64,000 bases of DNA from GCA-2746795 sp963747345 (GTDB lineage Bacteria; Chloroflexota; Anaerolineae; Promineifilales; Promineifilaceae), in assembly GCA_963747345.1 (NCBI GenBank), contig CAVVFA010000036.1, positions 1 through 64,000 on the forward strand, written 5' to 3'. This document shows, in pieces, positions 25,076-34,178 of this stretch. The notes beneath the pieces are model-generated. The model saw only the letters and a program-made list of their open reading frames with translations, was not told the DNA's origin and did no database searches. The position numbers and the translations under genes were made by a program. The number at the start of each line of letters is the position of its first letter. Within the stretch, counting starts at the first letter, position 1.

Positions 25076-26591
25076 ATGCCCTCACCCACGTTGATAATAG
25101 CGCCATCCGAGCCACTTGTGGCAAATAATCCTTATTTAAATAGCCAAATCAGCAGAAATGGACAGCTTTCTTCTTTCCAGGAGGCGAAGCCTTTGTTGCC
25201 GGTACCAGAACTGCCAGACCATGCCGGTTTGGTTGAAATGTATTGGCGTGCCTGGGAAATTGCCTGGACTAATCTGAGACATCCCAATAGTGACAATGGC
25301 TTCATCTCGCCGTATATGAAGGCGGTGAATCGGCCTGTTTTGTCGATGTGGGAGAGTGGGTTTGTGTCGTTCTATGGCATGTATGCGCGACGGGCGTTTG
25401 ATTTCATTGGCGCGTTAGATAATTTTTATGCGCATCAACATGATGATGGGTTTATTGTTCGGGAAATCAGCACGGAAGATGGGACTGATCTTTTTTGCCC
25501 GTATGGGCCAAATTCAACGGGGCCAAATTTCTTGTCCTGGGTGGAATGGCGTCATTATCGGGCAACGGGGGATAACGGCCGTTTAGCCAAAGTTTTCTGG
25601 CCGTTGATGGCGCTGCACCGTTGGTCTCGTGCCAACCGCACCTGGCCGAGCGGCCTGTATTGGGCGACAGGCGAGAGCAGTGGCCTGGGCAACCAGCCGC
25701 GTGTACCAGACAGTCAATATCATCACCGGCATTGGACGTGGGTGGATGCCAACATGCAGGCCATCCTGGATTGCCGGGTGCTGGAACAGTTTGCGTCACA
25801 GCTTGAACAGCCAGAATTGGTGCATGAATTGGCAGAGGAACGGGCGGCGCTTATTCGCCTGGTAAACGAGCATTTGTGGGATGAAGAAGCCCAATTTTAT
25901 AAAGATGCGGATGGTAACGGCCGTTATAGCCCAGTAAAAAGTATCGGTGCTTACTGGGCGTTGTTGGACAAAGATATTGTTCCTCCCAAACGTCTGGATT
26001 CATTCTTGCGCCATTTGAGAGAAACCTGGGCGTTTAAATTGCCCCATCGGCTTCCTTCCCAATCGGCTGATAGTGAAGGCTATAATCCAGATACAGGTAA
26101 CAGTTGCCGAGGCGGAGTGTGGCCGCCCTGGAACTACATGGTTGCTCATGGCGTCAACAATGTGGGACAGCCCAAACTGGCTCACCGTATTGCGCATAAC
26201 CATCTGGAAAATATCTGGGATGTGTACCAGCGTACCGATACATTTTGGGAAAATTATGCGCCAGAGAAACCAGCCCCAGGCCATCCGGCCCAAAGTGATT
26301 TTGTAGGGCCATCCGGTATTGCGCCCATCACGATGCTGCTGGAATATGTCATCGGTATTCGTGCCGATTGGCCGCTGCGCCGTGTTACCTGGAACAGGAT
26401 GCTGGAAACGACCAGCCGCTTATGGCGTGCGCAATTATCCATTTGGCCCAGATGGCACGTTTGACATGGTGGGGGATGGGGCGAAAGTGGTGGTGACGAC
26501 AGACGTTCCCTTTACGCTCAACATTCAAGACAATGGCTTTAGCATACAAACGGCCGTTCCCGCCGGTACGAGCGAAATTGATCTGACTTGA
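25076..26591 (+). CDS. Glycoside hydrolase, GH63/trehalase-like (alpha/alpha-toroid), frameshift near 26455
   Basis: About 505 residues with the six-hairpin toroid pattern. Motifs such as SMWESGFVSFYGMYARRAFD, WVEWRHYRATGDNGRLAKVF, SGLYWATGESSGLGNQPR and GGVWPPWNYMVAHGVNN recall GH63/GH37 enzymes that remove glucose from alpha-glucosides (trehalase, glucosyl- or mannosylglycerate hydrolase). No signal peptide, so cytoplasmic action on a compatible solute or glycogen-type substrate is likely. The frame of 25076 ends at 26464. A one-base shift near 26455 continues with FGPDGTFDMVGDGAKVVVTT to a stop at 26589-26591. The EEP gene starts five bases later, suggesting cotranscription. Confidence 0.82.
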
Positions 26592-26595
26592 GTCT

Positions 26596-27391
26596 ATGAA
26601 TCAGATTACAGTTGCCACCATCAATCTGCACAATCGCGCAGATCGTTGGCGTGAAAGACGCCATTTGCTTGTCAACCAAATCTACGATGCGGAGCCAGAC
26701 CTCATCAGCTTACAAGAAGTGTACTTCCCCATTCGCCAGGGACAGTGGCTTCGCAATCAAATCAACATTCGTTTGAAGCAGGCAGGAAAACGGCCGTATC
26801 AACTGATACTATGTCGCAAACGGCATCTTATTGAAGGCTACTACGAAGGCATCGGCATCCTCACAAAATTGCCTGTGCGCTATAAAGATGCCGTCAACTT
26901 AGGCGTAGGCGGACGAGTCGCCTTGCGTGTCAACGTCGAACTACCCACTCGCCACACCCTCGATTTCGTCGCTGTTCATTTGCACAATGAGGCCACATGA
27001 GGCCGAAGTGCGCAATGAGCAGGCCATGCGCCTGACAGGTTGGCTAAACCGCCAAGGTCGAAATCCTCTGCAAATTGTGGCTGGCGATTTTAATGAAATA
27101 CCCAATGGATTAGCCGTGCGCTGGATGAAACAGGGATTTCATTCCGCCTATGAAACCGTGCATGGGCGGGAACCATTGGCCACATTCCCCACGGCCTTAC
27201 GGCTAGAACCCGATGGGCAAGGCGGCATGGAGACGGACTTGAAAGCCCAATGCCTCGATTATATTTTTGTTTCACAAATGATTCAGGTTGAATCGGCTTC
27301 TTTGTTTTGTCACGAGCCTGGCAGTGAGGATGGGTATCTTTATCCGTCGGATCATGCCGGGCTTTTGTCAACAATTCAGTGGGCATTTTAA
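26596..27391 (+). CDS. Endonuclease/exonuclease/phosphatase (EEP) family hydrolase, frameshift near 26990
   Basis: Mg-dependent phosphoesterase fold of the DNase I / sphingomyelinase / AP-endonuclease superfamily. Motifs: N-terminal TINLHNRADRW with Asn, metal-ligand Glu in DLISLQEVYF, DFVAVHLHNE (catalytic His), VAGDFNEIPNG (Asp and Asn), LDYIFVSQ, and the final SDHAGLL His. The two frames overlap by about 70 bases at the VHLHNEAT / HEAEVRNEQ junction, so one base is missing or extra. Total about 265 residues, usual for the family. There is no signal peptide. The substrate could be a nucleic acid, phospholipid or inositol phosphate. Confidence 0.87.
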
Positions 27392-27448
27392 CGGATAACA
27401 GTGTATAAAATAGTGGTTATCGCTAGTAAATCAAACATGTAACCATTC

Positions 27449-27516
27449 AGACCCTAAGGGTTTGGTTTCGAGAGATTCAACTGTTGCGACAGTTCAAACC
27501 CTTAGGGTCTCTCGAG
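27449..27516. repeat. Intergenic hairpin AGACCCTAAGGGTTTG
   Basis: AGACCCTAAGGGTTTG (27449-27464) and its inverse (27495-27510) with CTCGAG beyond. The same arms, pushed apart, are seen at 14742-14947. Confidence 0.75.
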
Positions 27517-27552
27517 TAAATTGTTGCTAAACGTACTTGAAAAAGGGAAGAG

Positions 27553-28499
27553 ATGAAACCCACAATTACAATAATTGCGCCAGTTTATAACGAAGAACCA
27601 GTCCTGCATGAATTATATAAACGAGTTTCTGGGGTCATGGATCAATATGATGATCCGTGGGAACTCATCTTGGTGGACGACGGCAGCCGAGATCGGTCAG
27701 CTAAGATTATTGCCGAACTGCATGAAGCTGATAATCGTGTCAAAGGGATTAGCTTCTCGCGTAATTTTGGCTTCCAGGAAGCAGTGACGGCAGGGCTTGG
27801 ATTTTTCCTCTGGCGATGCCGTCATTCTCACTGATGCCGATTTGCAAGATCCGCCAGAAGTGATGCCTGAGATGATTGCCAAATGGCGTGAAGGGTTTGA
27901 TGTGGTTTATGGTGTGCGCACGGAACGCGAGGGTGAAACCTGGTTCAAGCTGGTCACCGCAAAAATGTTCTACCGCATCATTCATCGTATTACCAGTGTC
28001 AATATTCCCCTGGATACGGGCGATTTCCGGTTGATGGATCGGCGGGTGGTGGATGCGTTGGGTCAAATGCGGGAGCGCAACCGCTTTTTGCGGGGCATGG
28101 TTCCCTGGGTTGGCTTTAGGCAGACGGGCGTTTATTTCAAGCGTGATCCACGTTTTGCTGGTGACGCGAAGTTTAGCTCCTTCCGGCGCATGTTCCGCTT
28201 TGCCATGAATGCGATTACCAGCTTCTCCTATGTGCCGCTGCAATTAGCCACTTATTTGGGTTTTGCCATTGCCGGTCTAACGGCCCTGGCGATTTTGGTT
28301 GTTATTTTTCTTACGCCTGTTTTCTGTTCATGCTTTGACCGGGCAGGCGACGACGTTGGTGGCGGTTCTGTTTTTGGGCGGGGTGCAGTTGATTAGTTTG
28401 GGGATTATTGGCGAGTATTTGGGGCGGATTTATGATGAGGTGAAGGGACGGCCGTTATACCTTGTTCAAAATAAATGGGGACTGGACGAGAGCGACTAG
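27553..28499 (+). CDS. Family-2 glycosyltransferase (dolichol-phosphate mannose synthase / ArnC type), two frameshifts
   Basis: Inverting glycosyltransferase that moves a sugar from a nucleotide donor to a polyprenyl phosphate carrier. The GT-A domain shows APVYNEEPVLHELY, the donor site LVDDGSRDRSAKI, SRNFGFQEAVTAGL, then the DXD-like LTDADLQDPPEVM and TGDFRLMDRRVV. Two C-terminal transmembrane helices follow (LATYLGFAIAGLTALAIL and LISLGIIGEYLGRIYDEVKG). The frame shifts near 27800 (between EAVTAGL and the S-G-D-A-V segment) and near 28310, inside the first membrane helix. Rejoined it is about 315 residues, the normal length. The ATG at 27553 follows AAGGGAAGAG. Confidence 0.9.
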
Positions 28500-28657
28500 G
28501 TTGGTTGGTCGTTGTGTGAAGGATAGTTTTGCAATGCAGTGGGAGAGATTTTTCATTGCAGTGGGGTTGGTTGATGAGAGGTGGGGGCCGTTTCTTCCTG
28601 TGCTGAAATATTGTAAAAACCAGTCAAAATGATTTTCAACAGTTACCAGATGGTGTC

Positions 28658-28755
28658 GGAAACGGCCGTTTGCTAACAAATGTGGTCGAGACTGGCAGGC
28701 GGGGTGTGGCTGACCGGCCACAGCAGCCAGCCGAAGACCGCGCCGGAGCATGGGG
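28658..28755 (+). repeat. Cassette-boundary repeat, copy 1 (about 98 bp, hairpin-forming)
   Basis: Begins with GGAAACGGCCGTTTGCTAAC. It folds as nested arms TGCT/AGCA, GGTC/GACC, CTGGC/GCCAG and TGTGGC/GCCACA around a short loop. Almost identical copies are at 30723-30821 and (diverged) 29303-29415. All are in the same orientation. Confidence 0.9.
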
Positions 28756-28827
28756 GAACAAATATATCAGCGAGATCCAATTAAATATGGAAATTAATTC
28801 TACATCCCTGTAACTCTTGCAGAGGTA

Positions 28828-29236
28828 ATGATTAAGAATATGGAATCAAATAGAAAAGTCGTTGTCCAGGTTTATATATTTCTTTTAATCCTGATAATTC
28901 CCATGATTGGAATGTTTTTATTTCTTGGCTTGCCAAAGAAACAATTTCTCTTTGGTTCACTTATTGGTGTAGCATTAGCTTTAATTTCATTTTCCTATCT
29001 TATGTTTGTATGGGCATCCGGAGACGTTATCATCAAAAAACCCAAAAGCAAGAACTACCAATATGGCTTGGATGAGTTTAGTTGTTTTGGGAGGCCTGAT
29101 TGCTGGACGGTTGTGTTTGTCAATAATAAGTGAACGAGATGAGTTTATTGCTTTAATTATTGGAACTGGTTTTACTTGGTTAATGTTAACATTGGGCTTT
29201 GTTACGTTTCAAGTTTGGCATCATCGGCCAAAGTAG
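28828..29236 (+). CDS. Small membrane protein in the cassette-like array, frameshift near 29060
   Basis: Two overlapping frames join to a protein of about 135 residues. The first gives VVVQVYIFLLILIIPMIGMF and FGSLIGVALALISFSYLMFVW. After a one-base shift around 29040-29080 the second gives SLVVLGGLIAGRLCLSIISE and FIALIIGTGFTWLMLTLGFV. The result is a four-helix membrane protein without recognisable family. It is AT-rich compared with flanking housekeeping genes. It lies alone between two copies of the hairpin repeat, with its start 73 bp after copy 1. Confidence 0.6.
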
Positions 29237-29302
29237 TTTTGTAATATTGATATTCTGATACTCACTCGAGAAACGGCCGTTTTCTCCATGAACCTTTCGG
29301 GG

Positions 29303-29415
29303 GGAAACGGCCGTTTGCTAACAAATGTGGTCGAGACTGGCAAGTGGGGTGTGGCTCGGTTCAAAAATCGGCCATAGCAGCCAGAAGAAGACCGGGCCAG
29401 AGCGGGCGGGAGCAT
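29303..29415 (+). repeat. Cassette-boundary repeat, copy 2 (diverged, longer loop)
   Basis: It shares the first 45 bases and the arm words CTGGC, GTGTGGC, GGCCA, GCAGCCAG and AGACC with copies 1 and 3. It has an extra AT-rich stretch in the loop and a longer G-rich 3' part. A second palindrome copy lies just before it at 29272. Confidence 0.85.
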
Positions 29416-29510
29416 CATAGGGACAGATTTAAATAATTGGATGTCTAATCAAATGAATAGTTGAATAAATCCATAAAAAGCTACCCTAGCGCTCACCCAA
29501 GAGGATGAAA

Positions 29511-30458
29511 ATGAATAACAAAACAAAAATGAAACTATTTTTCGATATATTTATCGTGGGCTTACTAGTCAGTTGTGCTCAGGGTGCAATCCCTGTCGAA
29601 GAAACTAAAGTAGAAATATCTCCTGATATTACTATCAGGATAACTACTCAATCATCTACCATAGTTCCAACTGAAACAACTTCCCCATCTCCTACAATGG
29701 TAACCGATACTCCTTCCGTAGAAACAACTGAAACGCTTACACCTACAAATCAAACAGAAGAAGTTTCTTTGAATCAATTAATGCGAACAAATGGTAACTG
29801 TAAATTGCCATGTTGGTGGGGAATTGAACTTGGAATTTCCAAACTGGAAGAAATTCCAGAAAAGTTTATAGGAGAAGGTATCGAATGGTGGGCAGAAGAT
29901 AATTGGATAGTTAATAAGGGATTGACAATTTTAGTAATGCTTGAGTCAGAAAGTAATGACATTATTCAGTCGATTAAAGTAGTTGCGGATGCCCAAGATG
30001 AACACTTTGTGGAGTACTGGGAACAATATAGTTTGCCGCATATGTTAAATGAATATGGTTTACCATCACAAACACTAGTTTATTATCCGTTTCGGGCTGA
30101 TTCAGGTGGCACTCCATCATTTCGCCTTTTTTTGATTTATGAAGAGTTGGGTATCATGATCAACTATATAGGTAAAGCTGAAGATTTAGGCGATGGCAAA
30201 GCGCGTGCTTGTCTAAATTTGAACGATCTTTACGAAATTAATCTTTTTCTATACCAAACAGAAGAATATGGCAACATTCTTGAAACCGTCATTCCAGCAG
30301 AAACCGTAAGTTTTATTTCTGAGCCAGAAACAGTACATGATCTAATAAGTTGGGAGCAAGCGACTGAACTTTCACTGGATGATTTTTCTCATTTATTTTC
30401 AGAAGAAAATGAAGAATTAGCTTGTTTTGATTTTAAAACTTATTGGACTGATAATTAA
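29511..30458 (+). CDS. Lipoprotein in the cassette-like array
   Basis: About 315 residues, AT-rich. The ATG at 29511 is preferred, with GAGG six bases upstream; the in-frame ATG at 29505 is too close. The signal peptide ends LLVSC (lipobox). A Thr/Ser/Pro-rich linker (residues about 20-85) leads to a domain with NGNCKLPCWWGIELGISKLE, a CKLPCWWG motif seen in some hypothetical Anaerolineae-type lipoproteins (inference), and an alternating alpha/beta C-terminal region ending with CFDFKTYW. No enzyme signature. The only gene between repeat copies 2 and 3. Confidence 0.72.
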   Translation: MNNKTKMKLFFDIFIVGLLVSCAQGAIPVEETKVEISPDITIRITTQSSTIVPTETTSPSPTMVTDTPSVETTETLTPTNQTEEVSLNQLMRTNGNCKLPCWWGIELGISKLEEIPEKFIGEGIEWWAEDNWIVNKGLTILVMLESESNDIIQSIKVVADAQDEHFVEYWEQYSLPHMLNEYGLPSQTLVYYPFRADSGGTPSFRLFLIYEELGIMINYIGKAEDLGDGKARACLNLNDLYEINLFLYQTEEYGNILETVIPAETVSFISEPETVHDLISWEQATELSLDDFSHLFSEENEELACFDFKTYWTDN

Positions 30459-30644
30459 CTCTTTCATCCCATAGGCATGTTTTCTAAGTTGTTAAGAAGC
30501 AGGTACCCTTTACAAGGTTCCTTCTTCTCTTACGACCAATCACTTGTCCCCTTACTATGGAAACGGCCGTTCTGACCACAGTTCATAAATTTTTTCCAGG
30601 TGGTGGGGTAGGAAACGATCGTTGGTTAATTGTGCTGAGGGATG

Positions 30645-30724
30645 GGAGAACGGCCGTTTGCCTTCCTGAGTAGCAAAATGATGACACAGACTGAGTTGGG
30701 TTGGTTGATGAGAGATTGTGGCGG
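30645..30724 (+). repeat. 80-bp direct repeat before cassette-boundary copy 3
   Basis: A near-identical copy at 31387-31466. It includes AACGGCCGTTTGCCTTCCTG and ends GTTGGTTGATGAGAGATTG; the last part also appears at 28563-28580. It directly abuts the hairpin repeat here, but stands without it at 31387. Confidence 0.85.
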
Positions 30725-30821
30725 AAACGGCCGTTTGCTAACAAATGTGGTCGAGACTGGCAAGCGGGGTGTGGCTGACCGGCCACAGCAGCCAGCCGAA
30801 GACCGCGCCGGAGCATGGGGG
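30723..30821 (+). repeat. Cassette-boundary repeat, copy 3
   Basis: Differs from copy 1 by only one or two bases over about 98 bp (CAAGC instead of CAGGC). The same hairpin arms are present. Confidence 0.9.
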
Positions 30822-30847
30822 TATAAATCGCTACTTTGAGGTAATTT

Positions 30848-31195
30848 ATGAATACTATTGACAGTGATTTCCAAAATTTAATGATAAGCTTAGAAGCGAC
30901 CCAAAAGTATGAGTGCCGAGTTGAACACTATACCATTGGGCATAGGCAAATCAGAATTCGTGTGAACAAACCTATGGGAATTGTAACCGATGAAGAAGCT
31001 TTCTATTTAATATTTACAGGTGTTGTTTATTTTGAAGGTCCTTTACAATGGATTGGCGCAAATTTTTCCCTTGGTACTTCTTCAGAACTCACTCCCATTC
31101 TAAAACAGATACCGAATCTATTGACTCAGTATGTGCCACCTGTGAATTACAACAACTTAGGTAATCAAAATGAAACAGAATTTAGGCGTGATTAA
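30848..31195 (+). CDS. Small hypothetical protein in the cassette-like array
   Basis: 115 residues, ATG preceded by TTTGAGGTAATTT. No signal peptide and no membrane helix. Contains HRQIRIRVNKPMGIVTDEEA and VVYFEGPLQWIGANFSLGTS. The mixed alpha/beta pattern resembles small immunity-type or hypothetical cytosolic proteins, but I recognise no family. AT-rich; starts 27 bp after repeat copy 3. The 31196-31386 stretch after it has no gene. Confidence 0.6.
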   Translation: MNTIDSDFQNLMISLEATQKYECRVEHYTIGHRQIRIRVNKPMGIVTDEEAFYLIFTGVVYFEGPLQWIGANFSLGTSSELTPILKQIPNLLTQYVPPVNYNNLGNQNETEFRRD

Positions 31196-31386
31196 GTTCG
31201 AGTCTGAACAATTCCCGACTCGAATTATTGCTAAATATGTTTCAAAAGCCGACGTTAGTAATTACAAATCTAAGCAAAGAAACCTATAGAAAACTGCAAT
31301 CCCAATCATCAGGAAGATGCCGTTTCAATTGTTAAAGAAGTGAACGGCAGTTATCCGTTATTCGTTTATTGTTCTTAGCTGGTTGT

Positions 31387-31490
31387 TGAGAACGGCCGTT
31401 TGCCTTCCTGAGTAGCAAAATGATGACACAGACTGAGTTGGGTTGGTTGATGAGAGATTGGGGCGAGAACGGCCGTTTTGCTTACCAGAA
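31387..31490 (+). repeat. Truncated end of the cassette-like array
   Basis: The 80-bp direct repeat is followed by AACGGCCGTTTTGCTTACC, which matches the first bases of the hairpin repeat and then stops at the end of the kinase gene. The hairpin part is missing. Confidence 0.75.
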
Positions 31491-31494
31491 AATA

Positions 31495-32577
31495 TCAATA
31501 ATTCCTTTCGGGCGAAGGGAGCCGAATTTCAAAGGCAGCGCCGAGGTTTTTTCCGGGGCTGTCGGCGCTGATTTCGCCATCATGCGCTTCGACAATCGCT
31601 TTGGTAATTGCCAGGCCTAAACCCGTACCCCCTTTTTCTCGACTGCGGGCGCTGTCTGTGCGGTAGAAACGGTCAAACACATAGGGCAAATGGCTTGCCT
31701 CAATGCCGCTCCCAGAATCCTTGACGATGATGTGGAGCATTTCCCCCCTTTGCTCAACCGTCACCCGAATTTTGCCGCCTTCCGGTGTGTGGCGTAAGGC
31801 ATTGGTCAGCAGATTGTGCACAGCCTGGCGCAATCGCCCTGAATCGACAGTCGCATAGGGCGTCGCGCCTAATAGTTCGACTTTCAGGGAAACATCTTTG
31901 ACAGCGGCGACAGGTTTGAAGGAAACGGCCGTTTCCTTCACCAAATCCGCCATATCCACCACCTGCTTGTGCAAAACCATCTGCTGTGATTCTGCTTGCG
32001 AGAGATCATACAAATCATCGACCAATCCCGTTAACAGCCGGGTTTGGTCGGCTAACCGCCCGATTTCTTCTTTGCTGAGGGGGTACACATCATCCAAAAT
32101 CGCTTGCAAATTGCCTTGAATCACGTGCAGCGGATTTCGTAGTTCATGAGCCACATCCGCAAACAGATTGCGGCGCAGGGTTTCATCTTTTTCCAGCCGA
32201 TCCGCCATTTCATTAAAACGGGTCGCCACTGCCCGAATTTCTTCCGTGCCGCGCACCTGCACCCGTTGATTTAGATTGTGGGGGCCAAAATTTTCAACAG
32301 TTTCTTCCAATTCTCGCAAGGGTCTTGTCATATTGCGGCTCATGCCCACACCTGCTATCACGGCAACTGTGCCCACGATTAACAAAAATGTGGTGATGTT
32401 GATGGGTGGTTCATAGTTACCCGTTTCTTCAAAAAATTCTTTGACAGGCTCTGGGATATTTTCTTGATAACTAGGTTTGGTTTCCATGGCGAAACGGACG
32501 ACACCGCTGACCGTCATCATGGTGATCATGATAACGGCCGTAAAGGCCAAACTGAGACGCACCCACATTCGGTTCAT
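31495..32577 (-). CDS. Two-component sensor histidine kinase (BaeS-like)
   Basis: 360 residues: TM1 (residues about 9-28), a short extracytoplasmic loop of about 30 residues, TM2 (about 61-79), HAMP (about 80-132), and HisKA with His144 in DVAHELRNPLHVIQGN. HATPase_c has NLLTNALRHTPEGG (N box), VKDSGSGIEAS (G1) and KGGTGLGLAITKAIVEAHDG (G2). Its start overlaps the last bases of the response regulator gene, so the pair is translationally coupled. The C-terminus ends at the border of the repeat array. Confidence 0.95.
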   Translation of the reverse strand: MNRMWVRLSLAFTAVIMITMMTVSGVVRFAMETKPSYQENIPEPVKEFFEETGNYEPPINITTFLLIVGTVAVIAGVGMSRNMTRPLRELEETVENFGPHNLNQRVQVRGTEEIRAVATRFNEMADRLEKDETLRRNLFADVAHELRNPLHVIQGNLQAILDDVYPLSKEEIGRLADQTRLLTGLVDDLYDLSQAESQQMVLHKQVVDMADLVKETAVSFKPVAAVKDVSLKVELLGATPYATVDSGRLRQAVHNLLTNALRHTPEGGKIRVTVEQRGEMLHIIVKDSGSGIEASHLPYVFDRFYRTDSARSREKGGTGLGLAITKAIVEAHDGEISADSPGKNLGAAFEIRLPSPERNY

Positions 32578-33269
32578 TAGCGATCTCCACCCAGCCGATA
32601 GCCAACGCCGTAAACGGTTTCAATATAGATGGGATTTTTAACATCTGGCTCGATTTTCCGGCGCAGATTACGGATATGGCTGTCGAGGGTGCGGTCTAGC
32701 CCTTCATACTCTGAGCCGAGTCCTTTGTTCACCAACTCGCTGCGCGTGAACACGTAACCAGCTTGTTCCATCAGCACGCGGAGCAAATTGAATTCCGAGG
32801 GAGTCAGGTCTACTGGGTTCCCGTTTACCTTCACTTCTCGCCGCCCCAAATCCATCTCTAACTCACCCACACGCAGGACTTGCGCCTGGAAACTGTCTGG
32901 ACTGCGCAGCCGCGCCTTCACGCGGGCGACTACTTCTCGGGGATTGTACGGCTTGGTCACGTAATCATCAGCGCCCATTTCCAGGCCGACGATTTTGTCT
33001 GTATCATCCACCCGTGCGGTGAGCATGATGATGGGAATGGCGGACAGGTTGGCATCATTGCGCATAAGGCGGGTGATTTCCCAGCCATCTATGCCGGGCA
33101 GCATGATATCCAGCAGCAGCAAATCTGGTTTCTCGCGGCGCAGGTTATGAACGGCCGTTTCCCCATCATACGCCACGATCACCTCATAGCCAGCCTGCTC
33201 CAGATACGCCCGCATCAGCCGTACCACTTCTTTGTCATCATCAACCACTAAAATTCGTTGATTACGCAT
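32577..33269 (-). CDS. OmpR/PhoB-family response regulator
   Basis: 230 residues. Receiver domain: acidic pocket D10-D12 (VVDDDKEV), phospho-acceptor Asp54 in LLLDIMLPGIDGWE, Thr/Lys switch residues in MLTAR and YVTKPYNP. The C-terminal winged helix (DLTPSEFNLLRVLMEQAGYV, VDR-like DRTLDSHIRNLRRKIEPD, IETVYGVGYRL) binds DNA. Partner of the adjacent kinase. First gene of the pair, divergent from the phosphatase at 33345. Confidence 0.96.
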   Translation of the reverse strand: MRNQRILVVDDDKEVVRLMRAYLEQAGYEVIVAYDGETAVHNLRREKPDLLLLDIMLPGIDGWEITRLMRNDANLSAIPIIMLTARVDDTDKIVGLEMGADDYVTKPYNPREVVARVKARLRSPDSFQAQVLRVGELEMDLGRREVKVNGNPVDLTPSEFNLLRVLMEQAGYVFTRSELVNKGLGSEYEGLDRTLDSHIRNLRRKIEPDVKNPIYIETVYGVGYRLGGDR

Positions 33270-33344
33270 AGCTCTTTCAAATTGACCTGTTTACTGAAAA
33301 CTTGTAAAGTCTTGCCGATTTTTTCTCAGAGGAAGTGAAACTAT

Positions 33345-34095
33345 ATGCAACTTTACATTATTCGTCACGGACAGTCATTTAATAATGCTTTGTGGGATAG
33401 AACTGGGGGCGGTAACGGCCGTTTACCAGATCCCCATCTCACCGAAATAGGCCAACAACAAGCCGAACACTCTAGCCCAATACCTTGCCCAGGCAGATAA
33501 AAACGGGACTCCCCATGCAAAAAACGATCCGCATAACCGTCATGGCTATCACCTGACCCATCTATACGCCAGCCTCATGTTTCGCGCCGTGCAAACAGGC
33601 CATGCCCTTGCCGACGCGCTTGACATGCCACTCATCGCCTGGCCCATCATCCATGAATGGGGCGGCATCTTCGAGAACGATCCAGAAACCGACATGCCCC
33701 TGCCTCTTCCGGGGGCAAACCGCCAATTCTTCACCGAACGTTTCTCCCGAATCCTGTTGCCCGATTGGCTCCAAGACGAAGGCTGGTGGCAGAAGCCATA
33801 CGAAACCCCGGAAGTTTCCATTCGCCGTGCGGAAGAATTTGTCATTGAACTACTAGAACGGCATAGCGGCACCGAAGATAGAGTCGCTATTGTCACCCAT
33901 GGCGGGTTTACGGCGCTGGTTTTGAGAGCCATCTTCGGCACCCTCGAATTCACAGTTAATCTAAACAGCAAAGAGTTCGAGACCTGGATTCGTACAAACA
34001 ATACAGCTATGACTCGACTCGATTTTGAAGAGAATCGTATTATTCAAGTCTACATGAATCGCGTAGACCATTTGCCCACAGACCTGATAACGTAA
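33345..34095 (+). CDS. Histidine phosphatase (phosphoglycerate-mutase-like), frameshift near 33470
   Basis: Starts MQLYIIRHGQSFNNALWD, where RHG holds the catalytic phospho-histidine. LTEIGQQQAEH marks the next conserved helix. A one-base shift near 33470 leads to LAQYLAQADKNG and the long frame with YASLMFRAVQTGHALADALD (second arginine), then VAIVTHGGFTALVL with the second catalytic His. About 250 residues in total. The ATG at 33345 follows AGAGGAAGTG. Possible roles are sugar-phosphate or nucleotide phosphatase; substrate not determinable. Confidence 0.88.
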
Positions 34096-34097
34096 AA

Positions 34098-34164
34098 CGC
34101 CCTCCTACAATCCCCTCCCAAAGGGACGGGAACGTCTTGTAACACGCACTCTCCCTTTCGAGAG
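34098..34164. repeat. Intergenic CCCTCCC/GGGAGGG-type imperfect hairpin
   Basis: CCCTCC-rich words with partial inverse between convergent genes. A weak relative of 39684-39762 and 50783-50866. Confidence 0.4.
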
Positions 34165-34178
34165 GTGTTCTGTTAGAA

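Noticed and set aside
28455..28751. Minus-strand ORF of 98 codons, with a similar one at 30583-30816
   Set aside because: Both run through the cassette-boundary hairpin repeat, so their similarity reflects the repeat, not a protein family.
28658..31490. Calling the array a standard integron
   Set aside because: No integrase is present, no canonical attC core pair is seen, and the closest R'-like end (GTTAGCA) is oriented opposite to the genes. Reported as cassette-like instead.
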